Position numbers and translations under genes: made by a program. Below are positions 1-6,355 of a stretch of DNA of 8,375 nt, piece by piece. The stretch's first letter is position 1. The number at the start of each line of letters is the position of its first letter. Under the pieces are notes generated by a model. The model saw only the letters and a list, made by a program, of their open reading frames with translations. It had not been told where the DNA came from and made no database searches. Origin of the DNA: Spirochaeta sp. (GTDB taxonomy: Bacteria; Spirochaetota; Spirochaetia; DSM-27196; SLAA01); contig JAIVHN010000204.1 in the NCBI GenBank assembly GCA_020201015.1, forward strand, positions 1-8,375, given 5' to 3'.

Positions 1-880
1 CAAGCGTTTCTCCCGGGATAGGCTGCGTTCCCCCCGACGCAGAACGATACACTCCTGCATCACGGTGAGAGCCCACACGAGGCGTCGCAGGCTGAGGAGC
101 GAGCTTTGCTGTCGACTCGCCGGAAATGAAGCTGATATACTCGGTATACATTCCCGGGGTGGGTCGGCGACTGTGCGAGCCCGGATACTCACGATACAGT
201 GTCTCTACGCCAGCAGCACGAACACGCGCATGAGTGCGGTTAATGCCTTGGTAACGGACAGCCGCCTCTTGACTCCCTATTACAAAGGCTCCGCGGAAAC
301 CACGCTGCTGCATGAGCTCAAGCGCATCTGGCGCAATTGGATAACTTGTGCGAGTGCCCGAGATAACGGCGCCCGCTATAAGTTCAGGATTACGGGCGGA
401 AAGTGCCCAACTGAGATCACCGCCAAGTGAGTAACCTCCAACATAAACGCGCTGTCTATCAGCCGGGTACTCGGCAAAAACTCGTTCAAGATCAAGCCGC
501 AACCGTTCCTCATACCATCGCACGAACGCAATGAAGTCCGGCAGATAGTCCTCAGACCGCGGACGCCCCGCCGGAAAAACCAGAATAAAACTCTCCTGAA
601 TTGTTGGATCCAAACCGATCCGCGGCGCGAAGAGCTCGGCCGTCCCTAAAGTCGGCGGCAGTACCACGAAGACCGGGTAGCTACGCCCCTGCTGCAGATT
701 CTGGGGCATAACTATGCGAGCCTCTTTGTCAAAAAAGGCTGGCCGAACCTGCGCAGAGTACGCTACAGATGCCGCCAAAAACAACACAACAACCGCCACC
801 GGCAGTCTGGCCTGGCGAGTGGGAAAGACATGTCTTGACGCCCCACCATGATCGTGGAAGACTAACGCTAATGCAGACAC
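1..880 (-). CDS. Exported alpha/beta-hydrolase (esterase-like), 3'-truncated by the window edge
   Basis: An open minus-strand frame runs off the left edge without a stop; 293 residues are visible. A basic stretch (TRQAR) is followed by a hydrophobic core ending AYSA/Q, a likely Sec signal peptide. The mature part reads like an esterase/depolymerase-type alpha/beta-hydrolase: a YPVFVVLPP strand, then the nucleophile elbow VGGYSLGGD with Ser about residue 151, and a late Gly-Ser-His with His about residue 236. Where the catalytic Asp is expected (G..D..V) the protein reads GSQEAAV, so Glu may stand in or activity may be altered. After the fold comes a Pro/Ser/Thr-rich tail from about residue 255, suggesting a linker to something outside the window. 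The start is uncertain: GTG at 880 has AGGGG six bases upstream, ATG at 886 has no spaced ribosome site. Either start overlaps the 5' end of divergent tatD. Substrate is unknown. Confidence 0.75.
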   Translation of the reverse strand, partial: MSALALVFHDHGGASRHVFPTRQARLPVAVVVLFLAASVAYSAQVRPAFFDKEARIVMPQNLQQGRSYPVFVVLPPTLGTAELFAPRIGLDPTIQESFILVFPAGRPRSEDYLPDFIAFVRWYEERLRLDLERVFAEYPADRQRVYVGGYSLGGDLSWALSARNPELIAGAVISGTRTSYPIAPDALELMQQRGFRGAFVIGSQEAAVRYQGINRTHARVRAAGVETLYREYPGSHSRRPTPGMYTEYISFISGESTAKLAPQPATPRVGSHRDAGVYRSASGGTQPIPGETL

Positions 881-1695
881 AAACATCCCCTATGACCGAA
901 CAGTTCGCTTTTCCCCCAGGTACCACCGACAGCCATTTTCACCTTCTTGAAATAGAACGGCACGGTATAGAACCGGAACCTCTCTTGAAAGATCTAGCCG
1001 AGCACGATTTTGGTTTCGGCTTAGACATCGCAATAAACGAAAAAGACTTTACTCGTAGAGTTGCACTCTCCGAGCCACACTCTGCATTGTATCTCAGCGC
1101 TGGCATACATCCAGCTGCATCAGCGTCTCCAGACTTAGACGTATCGGAAGCCATCACCGTCCTACGCGAGCAATTCAAACAGCCAAAAGTTCGAGCAGCC
1201 GGTGAGATGGGCATTGATCTGTTTCGAAACTATGCGCCAATTGAGCAACAACGAGATCTGTTTACCGCACAGCTACTGTTAGCATCGGAACACCGACTGC
1301 CCGTCGTTATTCATAATCGTGACGCCGACCTTGAAGTTCTCACAGTGCTCCAAGAGAACCCACCTGCCGCTGGCGGAATTATGCATTGTTTTTCCTCGGA
1401 TTCTCATTTTGCACATTCCTGCATCGAGTTGGGAATGTACATTTCTTTTGCTGGCAACCTGAGCTTTCGTAAAGCAGAATCTCTACGCAATGTTGTATCG
1501 GAGTTACCTCAAGATCGCATTTTAGTGGAAACCGACGCCCCGTATCTCACCCCTCACCCATTCCGGGGAAAAACTAACCACCCGGGCTACATTGGGCTTA
1601 CGCTGGCGGTACTGGCTGAGCTGTTGCACTTGTCACCGCAGGCAACCGCCGACCTTACGTCCGGCAACTTACGCCGTTTGTTGCAGTTGGCCTGA
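871..1695 (+). CDS. tatD: TatD-family metal-dependent hydrolase / DNase
   Basis: A 274-residue protein of the TatD amidohydrolase-fold family, cytoplasmic metal-dependent nucleases. The family signatures appear in order: TDSHFHL (His22 and His24 as first metal ligands), AGEMGID (Glu112), PVVIHNRDAD (His148), GIMHCFSSD (His172), and VETDAPYLTPHPFRGKTNHP (Asp222 and the RGKxNxP signature). All expected metal ligands are present, so it should be active. Family members usually begin one to three residues before the first DxHxH; this one has about 18 extra residues. ATG 871 has a modest GGAAG about ten bases upstream. ATG 892 is an alternative without a clear ribosome site, and ATG 769 would add 34 residues antisense to the neighbour's signal peptide, so I rejected it. 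No own terminator with a U-tract is visible downstream. Biological role in this organism (repair, turnover, tRNA processing) cannot be told from sequence. Confidence 0.93.
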   Translation: MQTQTSPMTEQFAFPPGTTDSHFHLLEIERHGIEPEPLLKDLAEHDFGFGLDIAINEKDFTRRVALSEPHSALYLSAGIHPAASASPDLDVSEAITVLREQFKQPKVRAAGEMGIDLFRNYAPIEQQRDLFTAQLLLASEHRLPVVIHNRDADLEVLTVLQENPPAAGGIMHCFSSDSHFAHSCIELGMYISFAGNLSFRKAESLRNVVSELPQDRILVETDAPYLTPHPFRGKTNHPGYIGLTLAVLAELLHLSPQATADLTSGNLRRLLQLA

Positions 1696-1747
1696 GTAAG
1701 GCGCACGAATAGTCGAGGGTCGAGTTTACCCGCTTCGCTGGGCCAAC

Positions 1748-1778
1748 AAAAAGCCCTCACCCGTTCCCGGGCGAGGGC
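1748..1778 (-). terminator. Intrinsic terminator of the flaA operon
   Basis: Arms 1753-1763 and 1768-1778 form an 11-pair stem with a four-base loop. One pair is A-C on the plus strand but becomes G-U when read on the minus strand, so the hairpin is complete only in the minus direction. The minus transcript then runs into five U residues (1752-1748). No U-run follows on the plus side. It therefore serves flaA2, about 45 bases after its stop, and not tatD. Confidence 0.88.
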
Positions 1779-1811
1779 CTATGTTACATGGTCAATGAGT
1801 AGAATCTTTGC

Positions 1812-1825
1812 AGGTAACGTTACCT
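1812..1825. repeat. Perfect 14-bp palindrome at the flaA2 stop codon
   Basis: AGGTAACGTTACCT is a perfect palindrome covering the first two bases of the flaA2 stop codon region on the plus strand (the stop is 1826-1824 on the minus strand). It lies about 35 bases before the terminator hairpin. Its function is unknown; it has no loop, so a DNA-binding site is more plausible than an RNA hairpin, or it is chance. Confidence 0.5.
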
Positions 1826-2531
1826 ACCAGCCATCCACCATGTCGTCCGGATCACGCGCTTCCTCGGAAAAGAGGTCGGTCACCGCACGCAGGTCATCTA
1901 AGTATACATAGTACTGCCCATAGGTCTGCATCTGATCAAGCTCGATTAAAAATCCGAGAACTTGTAGCCCCGACCTGTCTGAGTAGAAACTATCCTGTTG
2001 GACAATAGTAGGTGGAATAGCGACCGTCATCTGGCGCCATCCGGAGAAATTCATCGTACCGAAGGGTAGGATGTTTCTGTTTCCAAAGTAATCCTCTACT
2101 ACCAAGCTCATGCGATGTTGGCGGTTACGACCAACTACCCATACCGATAGAGTTTTTACAATACCCGGAACGGCAAGCGGCCGTGAGGCTTGTACAAAGA
2201 TGGTACTTGAACCGCGGCGGAAGAACTCAGCCTTCACACCAAGTACATACTCATCTCCTTCCTCAATGCCTAACTCAGTCTCAGCCTCGATGGGTTCCTT
2301 GTCTATTGGCGCACCGGCAAGTCTGCGATAGGTGAGAACGCCAGTATCCAGTGACATATTTACATTCCAAAAAGCCGGATCTTCAAATCGAGTTACCGAT
2401 ACTTCTTGCAACCGTTGCTGCGCGGAGTCGACACCGAGCTGAGAGGGATCAACTTCTTCCTGCTGAGCCCAAACGGCTCCTGACACAAGCAAGATCATTA
2501 CTACGAACAGGGTGTTTCGCAGATGTTTCAC
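1824..2531 (-). CDS. flaA2: Flagellar filament outer-layer protein, FlaA family (second of pair)
   Basis: A 235-residue secreted protein with a Sec signal peptide cleaved after AVWA (residue 22). It is a paralogue of the gene just upstream: both carry PG(L/I)V..L..WV.G, then NF.GWR, then YVYLD(D/E)L...TD.F near the C-terminus. These are features of the spirochaete FlaA proteins that coat the periplasmic flagellar filament outside the FlaB core. At about 235 residues it belongs with the short FlaA forms that occur as adjacent pairs in some spirochaetes, rather than the roughly 350-residue FlaA. I chose GTG 2531 as the start because GGGGGA lies five bases upstream and its G is the last base of the preceding TAG stop. 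An in-frame GTG at 2555 would add eight residues inside the neighbouring gene and is less likely. The numbering 'flaA2' follows position and is tentative. Confidence 0.88.
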   Translation of the reverse strand: MKHLRNTLFVVMILLVSGAVWAQQEEVDPSQLGVDSAQQRLQEVSVTRFEDPAFWNVNMSLDTGVLTYRRLAGAPIDKEPIEAETELGIEEGDEYVLGVKAEFFRRGSSTIFVQASRPLAVPGIVKTLSVWVVGRNRQHRMSLVVEDYFGNRNILPFGTMNFSGWRQMTVAIPPTIVQQDSFYSDRSGLQVLGFLIELDQMQTYGQYYVYLDDLRAVTDLFSEEARDPDDMVDGW

Positions 2532-2547
2532 TACAGTCCCCCTTCTT
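2529..2547 (-). promoter_or_regulatory. Ribosome binding site and TAGTG coupling junction between the flaA genes
   Basis: Read on the minus strand, AAGGGGGA inside the last codons of the first flaA is followed five bases later by TAGTG. The TAG stop of the first gene and the GTG start of the second share one G. This arrangement is typical of translational coupling by re-initiation and would keep the two sheath proteins in a fixed ratio. Confidence 0.75.
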
Positions 2548-3304
2548 GATTCCACAGTTCGCGGATGCTCTCAGGATCACTGAGGAGTTCACCGTCGAAC
2601 GGTGCATCGAAAACATCGGTGAACACCTTGAGCTCGTCAAGATACACGTAAAAGTTATCTACCTTTTCGTTCGGACGAGTCCATAAGACGAACTTCACAA
2701 GTTCTAACCCGCTTGGGCCCGGAACATGCCGGGTGGTCTGAGGTATCCATGTTGGTACCTGTGCCCGAAGGTTTCTCCACCCAAGGAAGTTGAGGTCCCC
2801 TACCCGTAAGGTGTGCACCATCCCTCTGTGATCTCGAAGCACTACTTCAAGATAATAATCATGATTCGAACCCCAAACCCATAGGTTAAGGTTTTCAACG
2901 AGGCCGGGAATACGCATACCGGTGCGTTCCAAGTTCTCCTCGACCGATCCCGGGATGATACGCGGCACTAATTCGCCGTCGTCACCCGTTTGCGCCGGAA
3001 GAATCTCAAGATAATTGTATCCGCGACGGTTGAACTGGGAATGAATACCAAAGGAGCGAAGCTCCATCCCTTCCGGTTCACGTCGATACAAAGCGTCCGG
3101 CCACGTTCTCACGTGCTGGTAGCTCGGAAAATCCTCTCGAATGAACTTACTTGCCCTTACCATCCACGGGCTGCCGTCCGGGTCATCGAAATCCTCCAGC
3201 GTAATCGTTTGATACGCGCTGGGGCGTTGTTGAGCCCAAACAGCGGAAGTAAGTAGCATTCCGAGCACAACCACACACACAATGAGCAGGCTGCTTCTCT
3301 TCAT
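2531..3304 (-). CDS. flaA1: Flagellar filament outer-layer protein, FlaA family (first of pair)
   Basis: A 257-residue exported protein: signal peptide with MKR n-region, hydrophobic core and AVWA/Q cleavage at residue 24. The N-terminal half has the FlaA hallmark blocks SPWMVRASKF (residues 45-54) and FGIHSQFNRRGYNYLEI (85-101), with the basic Arg-Arg-Gly turn. The C-terminal half has PGLVENLNLWVWG (133-145), LNFLGWRNL (171-179) and FYVYLDELKVFTDVF (218-232). FlaA proteins form the sheath of spirochaete periplasmic flagella and affect filament stiffness and shape. The start is clear: ATG 3304 with AAGGAG seven bases upstream. It is the first gene of a two-gene unit behind a perfect sigma70 promoter, so expression is likely strong and not dependent on the flagellar sigma28, for which no promoter is visible. 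Confidence 0.93.
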   Translation of the reverse strand: MKRSSLLIVCVVVLGMLLTSAVWAQQRPSAYQTITLEDFDDPDGSPWMVRASKFIREDFPSYQHVRTWPDALYRREPEGMELRSFGIHSQFNRRGYNYLEILPAQTGDDGELVPRIIPGSVEENLERTGMRIPGLVENLNLWVWGSNHDYYLEVVLRDHRGMVHTLRVGDLNFLGWRNLRAQVPTWIPQTTRHVPGPSGLELVKFVLWTRPNEKVDNFYVYLDELKVFTDVFDAPFDGELLSDPESIRELWNQEGGL

Positions 3305-3364
3305 TACTCTACTCCTTAACTAATTGAGAGACTGGTGAGCAGCTGCAGGCCCACATCACGGTGA

Positions 3365-3393
3365 ATTATATTTCTCCCCTATCCCTTTGTCAA
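3365..3393 (-). promoter_or_regulatory. Perfect-consensus sigma70 promoter of the flaA operon
   Basis: On the minus strand, TTGACA (3393-3388), a 17-base spacer (3387-3371) and TATAAT (3370-3365) match the housekeeping consensus at all twelve positions with the optimal spacing. The predicted transcript start near 3358 gives a leader of roughly 55 bases before the flaA1 start. A promoter this strong normally needs restraint; an inverted repeat covers the -35 box. Confidence 0.85.
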
Positions 3394-3506
3394 ACATCCC
3401 TTGACAAAAGCACCAACATTGACGGCATTTGTTTCGATATTTGCACTCAGGAACTATCCCTTTTGTAATTTTCGGAATCCGGAAGGTGAAACTACAGTAT
3501 CCCTTT
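3380..3506. repeat. Recurring TATCCCTTT word upstream of flaA
   Basis: The word TATCCCTTT occurs exactly at 3380-3388, 3455-3463 and 3498-3506, and a variant CATCCCTTG lies at 3395-3403. All have the same orientation. The rest of 3305-3533 holds no gene that I can support. The words may be regulator sites or chance in a short, pyrimidine-rich stretch. Confidence 0.4.
3386..3408. promoter_or_regulatory. Inverted repeat over the flaA -35 box, candidate operator
   Basis: TTTGTCAA (3386-3393) and TTGACAAA (3401-3408) are perfect 8-bp inverted arms separated by seven bases. The left arm contains the whole -35 hexamer of the flaA promoter. The centre-to-centre distance of the arms is 15 bp, more than one helical turn. 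A dimeric regulator bound here would overlap the RNA polymerase -35 contact. No repressor can be named from sequence. Because the arms contain TTGACA in both directions, part of the symmetry could reflect a second weak promoter facing the other way. Confidence 0.5.
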
Positions 3507-3533
3507 GGGCAATCATCACGAACGTGACCAAAA

Positions 3534-4436
3534 TCACGGACCGCTGGGCAGAGATACCGTACCTAAAACTGCTGGCACGTCCGGCTCTCCTCGAACCGCG
3601 GCCCGCAGAAGCCCGCAGAATGGTAGCTCAATACTATACATTACGTGCTCGTATGCAAAGCCGCTTCCTTCGAAAACCGAGGGCAACGCATGCTCCCGGC
3701 TCAACTGCAGCGCAGCCGCCCCCGATGAGCCAAGCGCGAACACCGCTAATGTGTTAGGTGTCTTCCACTCATCGATGTCCCGGCGTATTCTCTCTTGATT
3801 GGGCTCTGTAGAATACCATAGTTCCTTTATCCCAACTTTGTCTTCTAATGCCGAGCCAAGCGCTGCCGCACCACTCCGATTTTCCGGCGTATCAAGAGCA
3901 AGAAACAGAATTGAATCTATACTATTGTCAGGATCGGCGGCGGACCTCTCCGCCACGAGCGCTCCAAGCTCCCGATATGCAGGTAATCGGTCAAACTCAA
4001 CGCCACGCAGCCCTTCCGGTAGCTTATCTGCACCAACGCCCAACACTACGACGTCTCCTTGAAACAAATCTTCACTCAACTCAGCAAGAAGTTCAGCCTC
4101 TCGCAGCAACACCGGGGTTACAAAGGCAACGTGGTAATCCTTGCCGGACGCCAACACAGACCGCATCTGGTCGAACAATGTCCCTGCGTCTTCAGTTGGT
4201 TGCAGATGAACAAGGTCGAGCTTGAGACCCTCTGATGAGGCGGCTCGTCGCCAATCGGCTAACTCGGCATCCGAAAGAACACCGGCCAGATACGGATCAA
4301 TCAGCACAACACCCTGTGGCCTTGACGAACAACCTGATAGCGCAACTACACACAGGGCGAGAAATATGCTTCTGGCCAGCATGGGCCCGAGTACCAAGCG
4401 CAGTCGCAACACGTGCAGTTGTATGAGATGCTTCAC
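3534..4436 (-). CDS. Lipoprotein of unknown function, possibly periplasmic-binding-protein-like
   Basis: An approximately 300-residue envelope protein. Its N-terminus has a basic region, a hydrophobic core and the lipobox LSGC (residues 33-36 from the start used here), so it is probably lipidated at Cys36. The mature part alternates hydrophobic strands (GVVLIDPYL, YHVAFVTPVLL, DVVVLGVG, DSILFLALD, TLAVFALGSSGAA) with amphipathic helices. This pattern, and LPAYRELGALVAE, resemble the type I periplasmic-binding (LacI/BMP-like) fold; that is a fold-level inference only. It is the second gene after a membrane protein, 21 bases downstream. GAGGGG (4452-4447) serves either GTG 4442 (spacing four) or GTG 4436 (spacing ten); TTG 4454 and ATG 4382 are less supported. 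No ABC transporter ATPase is nearby, so transport is not shown. I see no good terminator before the flaA promoter region. Confidence 0.72.
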   Translation of the reverse strand: MKHLIQLHVLRLRLVLGPMLARSIFLALCVVALSGCSSRPQGVVLIDPYLAGVLSDAELADWRRAASSEGLKLDLVHLQPTEDAGTLFDQMRSVLASGKDYHVAFVTPVLLREAELLAELSEDLFQGDVVVLGVGADKLPEGLRGVEFDRLPAYRELGALVAERSAADPDNSIDSILFLALDTPENRSGAAALGSALEDKVGIKELWYSTEPNQERIRRDIDEWKTPNTLAVFALGSSGAAALQLSREHALPSVFEGSGFAYEHVMYSIELPFCGLLRAAVRGEPDVPAVLGTVSLPSGP

Positions 4437-4457
4437 AATCACCGCACCCCTCAAGAA

Positions 4458-5132
4458 TTAACGCCGCGTGGGTAAACTCTGTTTCCCCAGGTACACCAGA
4501 ATAAGCCCTGCACCTACCGTTGCTGCGCAAGCAAGAAGCACGGCTGGAATTTGAAAACTCAAGTAATACAGGGTCGGTATCCAGGAAAGAAGAGCCAGCA
4601 ATCCAAAACCGACCACAATTGCAATGTACCGGATACTGTATTGCTCACGAAGTGCAAGCAGGAACAGGAGAGGAAAACTTACCAAAAGTGTGATTCGAAT
4701 CAGAGGAAAGACAAAAAGCACCGCAGAATCGAAATGCTGAAGGTAACGAACAACCTCGAATAAGTTAAGCAAGCTTAGATATCCGGTGAGGAACGAGGTT
4801 AGCGTACTCAGTGAGGCAGCAAGGTCAATCTCAAAAGCTTGGCGCTCCAGCAAAACGATACCAAGAGCCGCAACAAGAAGCGGCGCCAGCACCTCGCCAA
4901 CGCCATACACAAGATAGAGACTTCCTACGCTATAACCGGCATCGATAAGAACCCGTACAATTGCAAGGACACCAATTGCCGGGAAGGCCCAGAGCGCGCC
5001 ACGAATCATCGCCAGTAGTGTAAACTGCCGAGGCTGGTCACTCTGACCAAAAATTCCGAGAACAAAAAAATATGAGAGCGGTATTGAAACCAACAAAAAC
5101 AGCATCATACGCGTTGGAGTGGAAGCTATCAC
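4458..5132 (-). CDS. Multi-pass inner-membrane protein of unknown function
   Basis: A 224-residue, very hydrophobic protein with six or seven predicted membrane segments, at about residues 9-28, 37-60, 68-95, 103-125, 137-160, 166-187 and 195-215. It ends in a basic tail (GKQSLPTRR). No transporter, protease or transferase motif is recognisable. It is immediately upstream of the lipoprotein gene on the same strand, with the lipoprotein's ribosome site in the gap, so the two are very probably co-transcribed and may act together at the inner membrane. GTG 5132 is the start used; ATG 5108 or 5105 would remove eight or nine residues and also leaves the first helix intact. Neither has a convincing Shine-Dalgarno sequence. 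The gene is divergent from metX with about 70 bases between, where I could not find a clear promoter for it. Confidence 0.75.
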   Translation of the reverse strand: MIASTPTRMMLFLLVSIPLSYFFVLGIFGQSDQPRQFTLLAMIRGALWAFPAIGVLAIVRVLIDAGYSVGSLYLVYGVGEVLAPLLVAALGIVLLERQAFEIDLAASLSTLTSFLTGYLSLLNLFEVVRYLQHFDSAVLFVFPLIRITLLVSFPLLFLLALREQYSIRYIAIVVGFGLLALLSWIPTLYYLSFQIPAVLLACAATVGAGLILVYLGKQSLPTRR

Positions 5133-5163
5133 GAAGCATGAACCACAATCAAGCGGTGCAGTA

Positions 5164-5193
5164 TTGACAGTCTAGTATCCGCAAGACTAGGAT
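5164..5193 (+). promoter_or_regulatory. Possible metX promoter
   Basis: A perfect -35 TTGACA (5164-5169) is followed after 18 bases by TAGGAT (5188-5193, four of six matches). A transcript from it would begin at about 5200, at or next to the ATG at 5201, which would make the mRNA leaderless. The same TAGGA could instead be the ribosome binding site for ATG 5201 (eight-base spacing), in which case the real promoter lies upstream. The two readings exclude each other. Confidence 0.4.
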
Positions 5194-5200
5194 GCGGTTC

Positions 5201-6355
5201 ATGAGTTCGGAATCCAGTCCCGTAGCCGAGTCGCTTGGCATAGTACAGGAACACACCTACACATTTGGTCCCCCAAGTGAGCCGATCATTTTAGAGAATG
5301 GTCGTGCGTTTGGGCCAATAGATGTACGGTATGAAACGTACGGCAGTCTCAATGCCGAATGCACCAACGCCATCTTGATTCTTCATGCATTTACCGGTGA
5401 CGCCCACGCCGCCGGATTCCACACACCGGAAAGCAAACATGCGGGCTGGTGGAACGACATGATCGGCCCAGGAAAGCCGTTCGACACTAACAAGTACTTT
5501 GTGATTTGCTCTAACGTTTTGGGTGGATGCCGAGGGACAACCGGCCCCGCCTCCTTAGATCCGCACACAGGAACACCCTACGCGTTATCCTTTCCGGTTA
5601 TCACCATTCGCGACATGGTTAATGTGCAGAAACGCCTCATTGATCATTTGGGTATTGCACGGCTTTTAGCGGTTGCCGGTGGTTCCATGGGCGGCATGCA
5701 AGCCCTTGAATGGAGCGTCGCGTATCCGGAAATGGTGGCTTCGAGCATCGTGCTCGCCTCAACTGCCCGGCTCACGGCTCAAGGCATTGCATTTAACGCG
5801 GTCGGACGGAATGCAATTATGTCGGATCCTCATTTCCAATCCGGCAACTACTACTCATATCAGTTGCCCGCTCAGGGCCTCTCGATTGCACGCATGGTGG
5901 GACACATAACGTATCTTTCAGACGAGTCGATGGGTATGAAGTTTGGACGCAAACTTCAGGAACGAGCAGCATACGGTTTTGACTTTGCCGACCAATTTCA
6001 GGTGGAGAGTTACTTAGAGTACCAAGGTGACAAGTTCGTTGACCGCTTTGACGCGAACTCATACATCTATCTTTCGAAGGCTATGGATTACTATGACCTT
6101 GGCGAACGGTACGGCGGGCTTGAACGCGCAGCGGCCCGGATTGCTGGCAAGGTGCTGGTGATTTCATTTACATCCGATTGGCTGTACCCACCCTATCAAG
6201 CAAAAGAGATTGTCTTTGCACTGATGAAAGCAGAGAAAGACGTTTCGTACACCGAACTCAACAGCCCATATGGGCATGACTCTTTTTTGTTGGAAACCAA
6301 GCGTCAAGGGCGTCTTATCTCCTCGTTTTTAGGATCTGTGTATGAGTATGACTGA
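5201..6355 (+). CDS. metX: Homoserine O-acyltransferase (acetyltransferase type)
   Basis: MetX transfers an acyl group from acyl-CoA to homoserine, the committed step into methionine in the cytoplasm. The 384-residue protein has the full alpha/beta-hydrolase acyltransferase signature set: LHAFTGDAHAAG (oxyanion region, from residue 61), GPGKPFDTNKYFVICSNVLG, GGCRGTTGP (108-116), the nucleophile elbow GGSMGGMQALEW with Ser162, FTSDWLYPP with Asp326, and YGHDSFLLE with His359. The triad is complete and length is normal for the family. ATG 5201 is preferred over ATG 5192 because AGGA lies eight bases upstream, and the first ATG sits inside that site. Acetyl- versus succinyl-CoA use cannot be read reliably from motifs, since MetX-family enzymes of both specificities are known. 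metW overlaps its end, supporting a joint role. No methionine-type riboswitch fits in the short upstream gap. Confidence 0.95.
   Translation: MSSESSPVAESLGIVQEHTYTFGPPSEPIILENGRAFGPIDVRYETYGSLNAECTNAILILHAFTGDAHAAGFHTPESKHAGWWNDMIGPGKPFDTNKYFVICSNVLGGCRGTTGPASLDPHTGTPYALSFPVITIRDMVNVQKRLIDHLGIARLLAVAGGSMGGMQALEWSVAYPEMVASSIVLASTARLTAQGIAFNAVGRNAIMSDPHFQSGNYYSYQLPAQGLSIARMVGHITYLSDESMGMKFGRKLQERAAYGFDFADQFQVESYLEYQGDKFVDRFDANSYIYLSKAMDYYDLGERYGGLERAAARIAGKVLVISFTSDWLYPPYQAKEIVFALMKAEKDVSYTELNSPYGHDSFLLETKRQGRLISSFLGSVYEYD

Noticed and set aside
65..430. 121-codon plus-strand reading frame near the left edge
   Set aside because: It lies antisense to the hydrolase, which has a signal peptide and catalytic motifs; the plus-strand translation has no recognisable domain or ribosome site.
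769..870. Upstream ATG that would extend TatD by 34 residues
   Set aside because: The added residues are Pro/Thr-rich and unlike TatD N-termini, and they are antisense to the hydrolase signal peptide; a better start with GGAAG upstream lies at 871.
3401..3429. Possible plus-strand promoter starting with TTGACA at 3401
   Set aside because: No matching -10 is found at 16-18 bases (GGCATT at 17), and no plus-strand gene follows.
3401..3798. Plus-strand frames over the end of the lipoprotein gene and the flaA upstream region
   Set aside because: They are antisense shadows of the lipoprotein gene at their right part and show no domain, while the minus-strand frame has a lipobox and coherent fold pattern.
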